From assembly GCA_033032175.1 (NCBI GenBank), contig CM065323.1, forward strand, positions 10,602,001 to 10,666,000: a DNA stretch of 64,000 nt, given 5' to 3'. The first letter of the stretch is position 1. Every line of letters starts with the position of its first letter. The position numbers and the translations under genes were made by a program. This document shows positions 1 to 11,800 of the stretch, piece after piece. Source of the DNA: Saturnia japonica. Its lineage: Eukaryota; Arthropoda; Insecta; Lepidoptera; Saturniidae. The notes under the pieces were generated by a model. The model saw nothing but the letters and a program-made list of their open reading frames with translations. It was not told the origin of the DNA and searched no databases.

Positions 1-2554
1 CCATGGCATGGCGGTAGTACATTTTCTAATGCCCGCCTGGCTAGCTACAAGCCTCAAGTTGAAAACCTGTTGCCAAACACCTATAGATGTATTCCGGCAG
101 CTTCTTCAACCAGTCTTCCACTAGGATACTTGCACCACATTGTCACTTAAGATCTGGTGATGTTAATGATGATGTGATAAAACTAAGCTTCTCCAATAAT
201 ATAAAAATCATATCATGCCGGCCTACTAAAATGCCTCTTCACAGCTCGTTCTATTGACTCAGTATTATCATAGGAAGGAATTCGTTGGCTGGGAAACTAT
301 CACATGTACACAAAGGTAAAAATTTACAAACTTCTTTGAATATCTAAACTCAAGGCTGAATTTGATTTGTAATTAGGCTTGTTTGTATTAAAAAAGTTCT
401 TTTTTGAACAACAAAGGTGGTAAACAAGCCTACAGCCACCCTTATAGTAAGCGGCGAGAAACTCTGAAAACCCTACTCACCGCAGGAACACAACATTAGG
501 TTATTTGGCTGTGATCTTCTGTAGGGTGGAGATATTCCACCATTCAGACTGCTCCAAGTAGAGATAAATCTTCAAAGAAATTTTCTGTGCCCTACCCCCC
601 TCTCTATGACTTCTTAAGTGATTAGCTAAGTTCTTTTGTGATCTAATAATGAGTATACGGTTTGATTACATCAGCTGAACTCTTGTTTATATAGTAGCTG
701 GGTTGTGCTTCACTCGTGTTAATTTTTTTGGACAAACACCACACCGCCAACGCACCCGTGTAGATTCTCGCAAGTACAAAATATTTGAATTGTTCATTAA
801 CTCCTAAACTATGTGTTCAAATAGCATGCTTCAAAGAGTAAAATTAAACTTAATAAGATTTTCTTTATGATGAAGTAACTTTTGTTCGTAAAGATTCATA
901 TTCCATGTCCAAAAATAATGCTCATAAATAAACTTTAAATCTTTAAAAAAATATTCTCAAAATAACTTATTGTAGCTTATGTTTAAGAGATAGGCATTAT
1001 GCTATTATGGTTTTTTTTTAGATATACTAAGGATCTATAATTTTATACAATATTATATTTACGTATCATTAACCATTACGCCAGTGCACGCGGATAAAGC
1101 AGTTCGGGATGGCTTCCACTTCCGACTTACTTAACAAAAATCAATATTTAAGGCTAGATGAGAGCTTTAGCCTAACGTTATAAAGCCTATACTATTTCTC
1201 GTGAGTCTGGCTATTATATACAAAAATAATTTTTCGAATTCGACTGGTAGTTCCAGAGATTAGTGTGTTTAAACAAACAAAAAACCTTTCTGTTTTGTTA
1301 TATTATTAATATTATAATATGTAGTATAGAAGACATTGTGTCTGATGCACTGGCTAATGCCAAAATACGAACATGTGTATGGTGGTCGCGACCCGGTCGG
1401 ACGTACCTAATTGTCCTGTTCCAATACCCAACAAATATTCAGTAGATCATTACCAAAGTTTGTTACTCATAATCTTTATTGTTATAAGGAGTAATCTAGA
1501 AACCGTTGTCATACTTGATAGTAAATTATTTCCTATAGAAAATGCTACACCAAGCAAAAGGAAGTCATATAATTCAGACAAGTAAAATTTTTCAGTTTCA
1601 AAAATTAATTGAAACAATGTTGATAAATTTCAATTGAAATACGAGATCGCAAACAATTTATTGAAACCGTATCACTGTAAAAGTCAGATAGAATTTCCGA
1701 TATGAAATAAGCATTGTCTATCTATTATGATGATTGCTTTTTGCGTAATTTTGTCAGTAATTTTTCAAGGCTCAAAAATAATATTTTATCCTTTATGATC
1801 TGATTCATTTATTATAAATTTTCACTATTTGAAATAAATGAGCACTTTCAAATAAAACAGCGCTCGCCGACCGTTGCTATGGTCACAATCTGACCTTATC
1901 TTAAGTTATATATGGAGACACGCTAAGCTTAGCAGTGGAACTGACTCTCGAGTGCAGCTGCTGGAACACACTTATATTTTCAACTTCAGGGTGGTAGCTA
2001 GCCATGCAGGCATTAGAAAAGCCCTACCACCAAGCTATAGTCTCATTACGATGTTTACCTTCACCGAAAGCTCAGACTCATTGCAGGGATTCAAAGAAAC
2101 ATCGATGAACGTCCGTACACGCTACCACTGAACTATCATTACTTGGAAATGTACGAAGGGAATGGCGTATCCTTGGTGATAAAAGATCCTAATTCATGAC
2201 ATTTAATTAGGTAGGTATTGTATAATAGGATAGAAAAACGTTTGTTGATGAAACTTGAAATTATCGTAACTCTGTACAGTCACTGAACTGTATCCTACTA
2301 GAACTGGTAATTTGCGTTAAATTATATTTGTATAATTAAGAGGATAATTTTTATCAAAAAAGAAATACAACTTTAATGATTATGAGGCGTTGCGCGCTGT
2401 ATCTTCGAAGTCGAAAATCCCGTGCAAATAATATTATAATGGGAGCTCTTGAGGTTTCCTTAACTAAAAAAAAAAAATGTTCTAAATAAAAATCCGCTTC
2501 TCACTTCAAATAATAAAACGAAACGCGCTGGGCTCCGGAGCAACAGCTTTCATA
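1..2554. other. Non-coding, repeat-rich DNA
   Basis: No gene seen. Positions 430-640 carry a reverse copy of a family also found at 11640-11790 and 63850-64000. Positions 20-140 resemble 48830-48930 (gctagc/caagctgaaaacct/gccaagcacctatag). Positions 1960-2060 share a block with 8975-9035. Positions 2345-2480 are a copy of the 'accaactttaataattttgaagag' family. Short ORFs look random. Confidence 0.55.
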
Positions 2555-2835
2555 ATCAGCTTTAATCTCTATTTCGGCACGAACAAAGAAGTTTTAGTAC
2601 GTCTTATCTTTGCCGTACTATGAAGCTGTGGAACTGTCTCCCGACCAAGTTTCTCCCTTTCCTATAACATGGAGTCCTTTAAGCATAACGTGAAGAGACA
2701 TTGATCAGGCATGACAGCTACAACTCACGGTGGATTGTAGATCCCACGGTAGTTGCGAAGTTATTGGATTGCACTATGGTCACCATCAGGTACAGTGTAG
2801 GCACTTTACCGTGCTACGATAAAAAAAAGAAAATA
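2555..2835 (+). repeat. LINE-tail repeat, copy A
   Basis: Matches 11215-11490 through tctttgcc, gaagctgtgga, ataacatggagtcctt, agagacat, ggattgta, ccatcaggtaca and actttaccgtgc. It reads like the WNxLP C-terminus and 3' UTR of an insect LINE. Confidence 0.65.
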
Positions 2836-4339
2836 TAATGGAATTCGGAACCTCCTCCTGTTTTTGAAATAGATGTATCATTACCATTTCATGGCTGACT
2901 TTATCTTGTTGTTGGTAGGGGAAATAAACTTTTGAAGTTATTTTTGATTTGTTAAGCTAAAAAAGTATAATTCTTTCGTGCGAACTGACACACAATTTTT
3001 TTTTTTTTTTTTGCTTGTTTCCCACTGACCACAAGTAACAAGGCGCAATGTCGTCTCCATTAATTCTACATACTTACTCAACGGGTGCAATACCGTTGAG
3101 TGCATACACAATTAGGATGCAGAGTTTTATAGACGGTGATAAATTTGACTTCACAAGCCTTTGCTCCACGGCGGACTTTGTAAGTTTTTATTGAAGTGAA
3201 AACTTCTTTAGCATCGTTGTGATTTGAAAGTCGATGAAACGAAAAAGCGAAAGCAACAGTAAAAAGAGCCAGACAAATAAATTCATAAGATTTAACGTGG
3301 GAAAAAATGAGATAGGAAAGATTTAGGCAATGGTAATATGGTACAAAAGAGGTTACATATTTGCCACGTAATAATGAATTTTATTACTCAATTCGGATGT
3401 ATATATTTTTTATGGATGTTCAGCCATAACTTATTCGTTTATTACCGATTTGGATGATTATTTTTTTAGTAGATAGGGGATGCCTCAAGGGTGGACCCAT
3501 TATAATTTCATTGGCATTGGACTTTCAACTTCGAAGATACACCAGGGAACTCTTCAAAATTATTGAATTTGGGTTTTCTTTCTTGTTAAAAATTGTCTTG
3601 TTTAATACAGGTTATATTGAGAGTTATCTATCAACCCTACGATAATATATAGTGTTGCACTATTAATAGGGTCTGCATACTATAAAGAATGGATTTTTGA
3701 GATAGGCAGTAAGGGTACCATAACCGCTGTAACTACACAAAAGCTTTCTGTGGAAACTGTCCTTAACTTTTTAAGACCTTTGGACCGGCATTTACATTTT
3801 TTTAAAAGTGGATAGTCAGCTAGAAAATGTACAATAACACAAAAACTTTTTTCATGATACTAGTTCTTAAAAGGATCAATAAACTCTATGGGACTAACTG
3901 AAATCGCAAAAAACTTTTTCCATACATTTCGTAGAACATATCGTGGCTTCGAAAACCTTTTGCAAGAAAGGAGACTCCAAGTTATTTTATCCTTTAAATT
4001 ATTTAGAGGAACGCAATAAAAAGGTAGAATGACAGAAAATATTTCTTTATAATTCATATTGGCCATATATACCACCAGTATAATGCAATTTGAAAAAAGA
4101 AGATTTTGAATATAATTTTACTTACGACTTTCATTTGTTTTTGGCTATCTGTTAATTTCTTTGATACGTAGTGTCTGAAATTCTGCAGGTTTTTGTTGTT
4201 TTTACATTATTTCTGTTTTTTTGACAAAAAAATATTATTGAGTGAAAGGAACTTCATTTGATATGTTCGGATCCCAGAGTTGATCAGGTGTCGTCTAAAG
4301 CTGTAACTTTAATTGAAAATGTTACACTTACAATGAAAG
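2836..4339. other. Non-coding DNA with repeat pieces
   Basis: No gene. Positions 3440-3640 are a reverse copy of the family with 'ttcattggcattggac...cttcgaagatacaccagggaactcttcaaaatt'. Otherwise AT-rich sequence without recognised structure. Confidence 0.5.
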
Positions 4340-5270
4340 TGCGCAAACATTACGAGTGTCCAAGTTAGAGATATTACGCAATTTTAAACGATACCGACAG
4401 ACTGGAGAGTGTCGAACACGTAAAGGTCAAGGTCACAAAAGAGTAACAACAGAGCCCGCTCTGTTTACAACAACTGTCTTTGTAAGGAGTATCCTCAGAA
4501 ACCACACTTCGACTTCTACCGAAGTACGAAACAAGCTGCAGGAAGTTCGACAAGTAACAGTTAGTGTCAAAATGATTAAAAGAATAATTAAGGTGGCTGG
4601 TATACGGGCGAACTTGCCCGCTAGAGGCCATTTGCTCAACGCAGGTCATCGAGTAGCTTGTTCTAACTTTGCTTGTTCGCACCGAAATTAGGATAATGAC
4701 GCTCGGGGAAAAGTATTCTTTACTGATGAATCCAGATTCAGTCTTAAGTCATTATATAAAGAGTCAATGTATGAATATGACCCCGAGAAAGATACGCGGA
4801 GTGTAATAATGTTGAAAGAGAGCCTAATGGTGGAGGGTTAGTAATAGTATGGGGTGGTATTTGCTTAGGAGCATGACTGAGCTACACATCGTAGAAAACT
4901 GGTCCCTGACTGTGTCAAGATACGTAAAAGACATTTTAGAACATATTACGATGCTTTTTGCCCCATTCATGGAGGAAAATTTTGATGCATGATAATACAC
5001 GTCCACACACTGCGACGGTAGTATCGGAGTACCTTACTGAGGTCGGAATCCAAGTTTTGGAGTACACGCTCATCAAATCTAAATACGATAGAACAAATTT
5101 GTTATATACTGGGAAAATAAATTAAACAAAGAAAATCAACACCAGCTAACCTAAGGGATAAAACTGCATTGGTTGAAGAATGGAACCTAATGGCACAAAG
5201 TTTCATTGACAATTTCATAAAAAGTATACCCAGATGGATGTAGGCAGTTTTGACAGCGAGAGGAGGCAAT
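4340..5270 (+). pseudogene. Decayed Tc1-type transposase
   Basis: Remnant of a Tc1/mariner-superfamily DDE transposase. The N-terminal half is readable (RNFKRYRQTGECRTRKGQGH, then LRNHTSTSTEVRNKLQEVRQ and GIRANLPARGHLL), typical of paired-type helix-turn-helix Tc1 proteins. The first catalytic Asp sits in FFTDESRFSL near 4710-4740. Further on, pieces such as VIVWGGI (about 4840) and DNTRPHTA (about 4990-5020, the second Asp region) appear in other frames with stops between. Terminal inverted repeats were not found with confidence. Confidence 0.75.
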
Positions 5271-5802
5271 ACTAAATACTGACTGTGTCACTTAATATGA
5301 AAAAAAAAAGTCTTTAGAACAATATTCAATTTTCATTGTTAGGTCAAAATTCCTTACAATTAAAAGACTTTGCTTACTGCCTACAACTTTTTTTTCGTTG
5401 ACACTGATTTTTTTTGTTCACAAATGTTAATTTAACTAACTGATTCTATACAACGGAATTTAAAAGTTTATATTGTAAAATAAAATCTTTTTTCACTTTA
5501 ATTTTCCCCCTTTTTATTGCATTTCAATTAGGAACTTCCTCCTTTTGTTGATGTTGGTTAAAAAAATCCATATTAGGGATCAGTGACCTTTGTAAAAGAT
5601 GTCTATCACGAAATTTGAGAAAAATACATGTATCGACAGAACTACACATTTTTTATATAGATAAAGAGACAATTAGTGCAATTAAAACAAGTATGTGAGT
5701 ACAGGTTCTATTTGTTAACAGCGCATTTACAGTACTTTATAATCGCTTCTAAACCTCCTAAGTGTAACAAGTTTACTCCAATCAAAAAAAGTACTCGGAA
5801 AA

Positions 5803-8800
5803 ATGGTAAAATTCAAAACCAAAATAGGCGATATAAAAAGACGTAATAAAATATCAATAGAGGAGAGTGTACCGACACAGTTATACTTACGAGATCTGTA
5901 TTTAAAAGATTTTAAATATATAAGTCCGGAAATGCAGAAAGTGAAGCGGGGAAACAATCGTGGGAAGGACCGTGTACTTAAGAACAGTGTGGAACAAAGG
6001 GCTCCGTTACTCGAGGGATGGATGTCAGAAGTAATGAAGGGCGTTGAACAGTTTTTCTATCAGGGCTCTTTGCATGGCGTTAAGTTAGTTTACCTTCTTC
6101 TTTTTATTATTCGACTTCATAGAAAAGAGGAGGTACTGAATTCGATTGCATATGTTTTAAGAATGTTCGGGCATAATTTCTTTGTGTTTGAACAAGTTTA
6201 GATGTTTCTTTTTTCGTTGGAAAGAGATAGCAAAAGTGTGATTTCATTGGCATTGGACCATTGATTTCAAAGACACACCAGAAAACACCTGAAAATCATT
6301 GATATTGGTTTTTTTTTTTTCCAACATTGTTTAATTGCAACTATGTTCATCCACAATTCTGCCAACGTCACGTAAATATAATATTAGCCATTGTAATTGT
6401 TCCTGTAATCTTTAAAGATAGCTGTGACAAGATAGCGGCCCCTTGTTAAAACTCTTTAAGGAGTTTTCAGTTATTATTTATAATCCATTTCACTTGTGCA
6501 CCAAACAAAATCTCGTAAAATGCCACCAAAATTTCATATGGACTATGTAATAAAAGTTTATAAATTAAAATTAAAACCAACATATAACATTTCAAGATAC
6601 AGCCAAAAGCTTCCCACCTGATATATTTATTATGTAGATTATTCTAGTTTCCCTGCCCACAGTTTGTTAGACCTCTTGATAAAATTTGTTGAAGTATGCA
6701 AAGGTCACTTCATTAGTAAAGTTACTAAGCGTATGTTGGATGTAATCTCCGGAACTACCAGTCCTATTGTGAAAACTCTTTATCTAATAAGAAGCTACCT
6801 TAACCCCAAGCGTTATAAACTATGTTGTTCTTATTACTATTTATATTATAACTAGATATAGCACGCACTTTCATTCCCGTTGTCTTAAATATGAAACGAC
6901 TCGTGCGCCAGCTATTGTAAAACTGTTGTACTAACACAGAAACATTTGCGAGTGTGAACACAAAAACGCAGTAAAGTTTCATCATAAACGTAATGTTTTA
7001 GGACCCCATATAGAGACAAACAAAAAAAAACAATTACTTTTAAATATATTCTTTTCTTTTACCCGTGACTTCGTTCCCATTGTCTTGTAAATTAAACGAA
7101 TGGCGCGTCACCTATTGTAAAATAGTTATAGTTGATTCAAAACTTTCGACGGCGTGCGTGCAAGGACTCGTCAAAATTGCATCGCAATTGAATCGAGTGT
7201 TTATAACCGCGAGGATACAATCTAACAAACATTTATTTTATATAAATATATAGAAACCACTGTAGACTTCATATGAATATAACCGGCTAAAATCGTCAGG
7301 GCAAACGTAGCTTTCTATCTGTGAATGTTCAGAATCCGGTCAGTAGTTTTAGAGATTACCCCTAACAAAATAGCTCTTTATAATATTAATATAGATTAAC
7401 TCGCACAAAGTCGAGAGAAGTTTCTAGTTGTTGATAAAAGTTGGAGGATACATCTCAGTGGGTACTAATGAGAAAAATGGGTATTGTTCTGAATCATCAT
7501 CATCTGCTCCTAACCGTTTTCGGTTGCAGCGACCGCTTGAACTCTTCATTCTAACAGTCTGACTGTTCCGTCTTTTCATGTACGCGTACATGACTGATGT
7601 ACCCTATCTTCGCCTTAAACGTGCGGTCACACTTGGGACAAGTCAGAACACCGTCACAGTAGTTGTAACGTATAGCCGCAGGTAATCTGGCTTTCAGTTT
7701 ATTACGCTTGTTGTCTATCTAGCTCATAGATGTATTATACTACATCTATGGTCTTACTTTTTTATTCTATCCTCAAGTGTAAAACTGTTGGTTTAAAAAG
7801 TTCTTTTACCCTGAACGTTTCTTAACAGTTGATTCCCATTCAGAGGAGTTAATTTTGCAGTTTTTTATGTGTCGTTTTAGCACATCTTTATACCGTAAAA
7901 GTTGTCCGCCTTGCTTTCGCTTGCCTTCTTCAAGCTCACAGTAAAAGATGCGTTTCAACATGCTTCCGTCTGGTCTCCGAAACACATGACCACACCAACG
8001 TAACTGTCGCCGCATTAGATACGCTTCCACGCCATATATTTTTCGAACACTCAAACTCGTGACTGGTTTTTTGTTTCGGGTTCGTACGCGTATATCCAGG
8101 ATTCGTCACTTGATACGATGTTGTATACAGCATTGGAGGATCCTGCGTGGAATCTGTCGAGAGTTCTGGCGCACCAAGTAACGCGAGCCGCTTTTTGCTC
8201 TTCACAGAGCGAATGCGGTATCCATCTAGAAAACAACTTTTATACACCTAATTGTTCATGCAAGATTATTTGTATTTGACTCATGCCAATGTCTAAGGTT
8301 GCCTGAATTTCGCGGTATGTCACATGTCGATCTTCCTCAATCAGCTTACGCACAGCATCAACGTTTTCTTGGGTGACTGCAGTTTTTGGACGACCTTGAC
8401 GAGGATCATCACTGAGCTTGACATGTCCACGTTGAAATTCAGCAAACCAGCGATAAATTGTGGTTTTGGATGGGGCTTCATCACCAAATGCAGAAATCAT
8501 CCGGTCAACACACTGTTTTTGTGTTAAACCACTTCGAAAGTCATAATAAATCATCGCTCTTGAATTTTCTCGAGTCAATTCCATTTTCTCAACGACTAAA
8601 CAAGTTTGACATAACCTTGTGACAAGACCGAGAATCTTTTTTTAAATAAATAAATTGTATTCGATTTTTGAAACCAAGGAGTTTTCAATTAAAAAGATTT
8701 TAATATGACAGGAACAGTGGAAATATTCCATTCCCGATACTTTTAGTGTAGCCTATGTATTAGCACGACGTAGGACATCAGTATTTCTTACACGATCAGA

Positions 8801-11800
8801 CCAGTGTATACGCATCATGTGTCTTAGACATTGAAAGTGGAAATGGTCAAGTGAATATAAGTAAGATCAAGTTGATAAACCTAATACAGCTGGATTAGAA
8901 TGAGTATTTTTTTAAAGTATTTATAGGCTGGGCTTTATAGTTTTGTCCAAGGTGGTAACATGAAGCATAGTTGGGGGACTGGATTTAGATTTTCAACTTG
9001 GCAGCTAGCCTAGTGAGCATTAGAAAAAGTTAACATTCACCGAGATCAGGCTTATTGTAAAGAAATAAATACTGAGTCATATTATTGTTGTTTTCTGTCT
9101 GTGTCAAGCTGTGTTGTGTCCACAAATTGACATACTAAGTGTTCGAGCTTATTCCAGCAATTAACTTTTGTAGGACTGTCGTTAGAATAAATATCAACTT
9201 CTAATTTCAAGGTACATCTTCGAACCAACTTTTAGTGGTAAGGAGAAAGCCGCATGGGTTTTGATAATGGCTATCAGTATTGCTATTTGTGCGGTGAATA
9301 TAATCCAGTTATTCTTAAAGTGGACTTCAACGCCTTTTGTGAACGTCATCGACTCTTTGCCAACTCCGATATGGGCGATACCATTTCCAACTGTGGTTAT
9401 ATGTCCGCACTTACACGTTAAGATGTCCTATGCAAACGTCTCGCAGGTTACTGGGTAAGCGTGTGTGGAAAAACAAAATTGTATTAGTTTTACATTATTT
9501 TGTAGTCTCTGTTAGTTTTTTGTGTTTTAATCATTCGTGAGTCACTGTATTTAGTATATTATCATTAGTCGTATTTAAACTAACAACTAGATATATTTAT
9601 AGATTCTAAGATTTTGCAGAGCATTTATTTAGAAATTTTTTATTGACTTTGCCGTGTCACTAATAAAAACAAAAATTATATATTCTAAACTTAGAAAGCT
9701 ATCAGCTAAAATTTTATACTGTTCCATACATTAAAAGGAAATTAACCTAATTTTTTATGACTAATAATGGCACCTACTTGTTTTTAAGTTGACTTGTAGA
9801 TATAAGGTAGCTAAGATAAGTTTTGGCTATATAATAAATATTGCTAAATATTATATATATAATAAATAAATATTGATAAGCTTGTATATCATAAAAAATT
9901 TAGTAACTGGTATATTCATGGTTATAGATTAGAAGAATTTTTCGCATCCCTTGTTTGTCCGCGTATGAACGGAAAAATCAAACCACTTGCCGAGAGATTA
10001 GATTCGGAACAAATAAATCTATTCCAAGGTTATTTGCTGAAGGTAGGCATGTTATTATATTATTCTTTAAACTTATAATAGCGATGAGATTTTCCGTAAA
10101 AAATAAAATTGGATAATTTTAGGGCTCTCTGCAATGCCCAGATGTGGTAAAAGCTTGCAATTGGCCCCCAAAACACAAAGAAAAATGGGAAACTTCGAAG
10201 TGCTGTGAAATGTTTCAACCTATTTTTACAAACTACGGACTATGTTTTGCTTTTAACAGTGTACCATTAAATGGCATGTAAGTACTGATTATTACACTTA
10301 CAATTTACTATTGTAGTTGCAGAACTACAAGTTTGTCTCATAGCTAAACTGTGATATGTCAGAAACAAAGACCAGTCTTTAAATTCAATGTTAAGACATG
10401 TAACAAATACTTTTGGCATCAGCCTATTTTATAAATTAACTATCCGAGTACTTTTCACCAATTTGAAAGATGTAAGTTTTATTTTATTTAAAGGTTACAT
10501 CTGGCAGAGATGCGAAAGTTAAGATGTATGTATGGTGTAATTAGAACGAATAAGATTAGGAATGAGTGTATCACAGGAAGTATAAAAAGAGCACCAGCGA
10601 CAGAGGAGTTGAGAAATAATAGGTTAGCGTATGTATATGTCTTAAGGAAGGATGAATGTCATATAACCAGAAGAATGTTAAATATGAAGGTTGACGGTTA
10701 TAGGAGTAGAAGAAGACTAAGGCAGGTATGTATGGAATGTGCGAGGAATGCCATGTGTACTTAAATGATAGCTGACAGAGTAGAGTAGAAAAGGAAATTA
10801 TGTTTTGCCTATCCTACTTAGCATGGAATAAAAGTACGAACGAGGAAGAATAATTAATTTTTATTTACACTTAACATACTAAAGATGATGCCGGATTTAA
10901 AATAAAAGTTGGGACATGCTTTTGTATATCATATTATTAAAATTGTTACAGGACTAACGATACTTTACTATGGCAAAAGTCATTCAATCACAACTCAACT
11001 CCAACCGCTCTCCAATGGGGCCTAGATACAGGCTATCCGAAGACTTTCCCTCCGGACCCTAACATAGAACCGTTCAGAGTTATGGCTTCCGGAGAAGCGA
11101 ACGGCCTGAGTTTGGAATTATTTTTAAATACAAGCGAACACCAATACGCATGTGATGGAAAAAGTTTGGGATTCACTGTATGCTACCTATTACTAAATTT
11201 AATCTTATGATCTATAATTAGTCATCGTTATATCTTTGCCTTACTGTGAAGCTGTGGAATTGTCTCTCGGTTAATGTGTCTCCTTCTTTCTATAACATGG
11301 AGTCCTTCAAATTAACTTGAAGAGACATCTGAGCGGGCCGGTATAACAACGACTACTGGAGATGGATTGTACATCTTTTGATGATTGGCGATGTTGTTAC
11401 TAATAACAACTTGCTAGGTTGCACTTGGTTTACCATCAGGTACAAGGCAATCACTTTACCGTGCAACTACTTTTTAAAAAAAGTGAACTAATATGATTAT
11501 TTTATCTCATTCTAGTTTGTTACCCATTTTGTCTTCATGCAAGGGTTCTGCCATCTTTGTTATGCTGTCTAGTAAAGTTCTATATTGACCACCTGATGTC
11601 AAAGATTACTGTAGTCCCAAATTATTTACAGTTAGTAGAATACCTCCGCCCTACAGAAGATCGCGGCTAAATAGCCTTGTGTTGTGTTCCTCCGGTGAGT
11701 AGGGTTTCGATAGCTCTTTGGAGAAGGGGGGTTAGTGATACCTCTGGTGTTACAAGCATCTATATGCTACGGACGCCGCATGAGGTGTGCCATAATATAC

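Larger units (their letters stand above)
6084..9211. other. Pickpocket intron 1
   Basis: A 3.1-kb intron holding the mariner/LINE chimera (7485-8584), a reverse fragment of the 'gacattggac...aagacacacc' repeat (6240-6330) and two related blocks near 6850-6990 and 7060-7370 (cccattgtctt/gcgcgtcacctattgtaaaa). Confidence 0.7.

Noticed and set aside
3700..5400. Terminal inverted repeat pair for the Tc1 remnant (ggcagtaag near 3702 and cttactgcc near 5372)
   Set aside because: Only about nine bases match and the surrounding sequence does not pair, so it may be chance.
5727..5957. Minus-strand ORF over pickpocket exon 1
   Set aside because: The opposite strand carries the phase-matched SLHG exon; the minus ORF has no family features.
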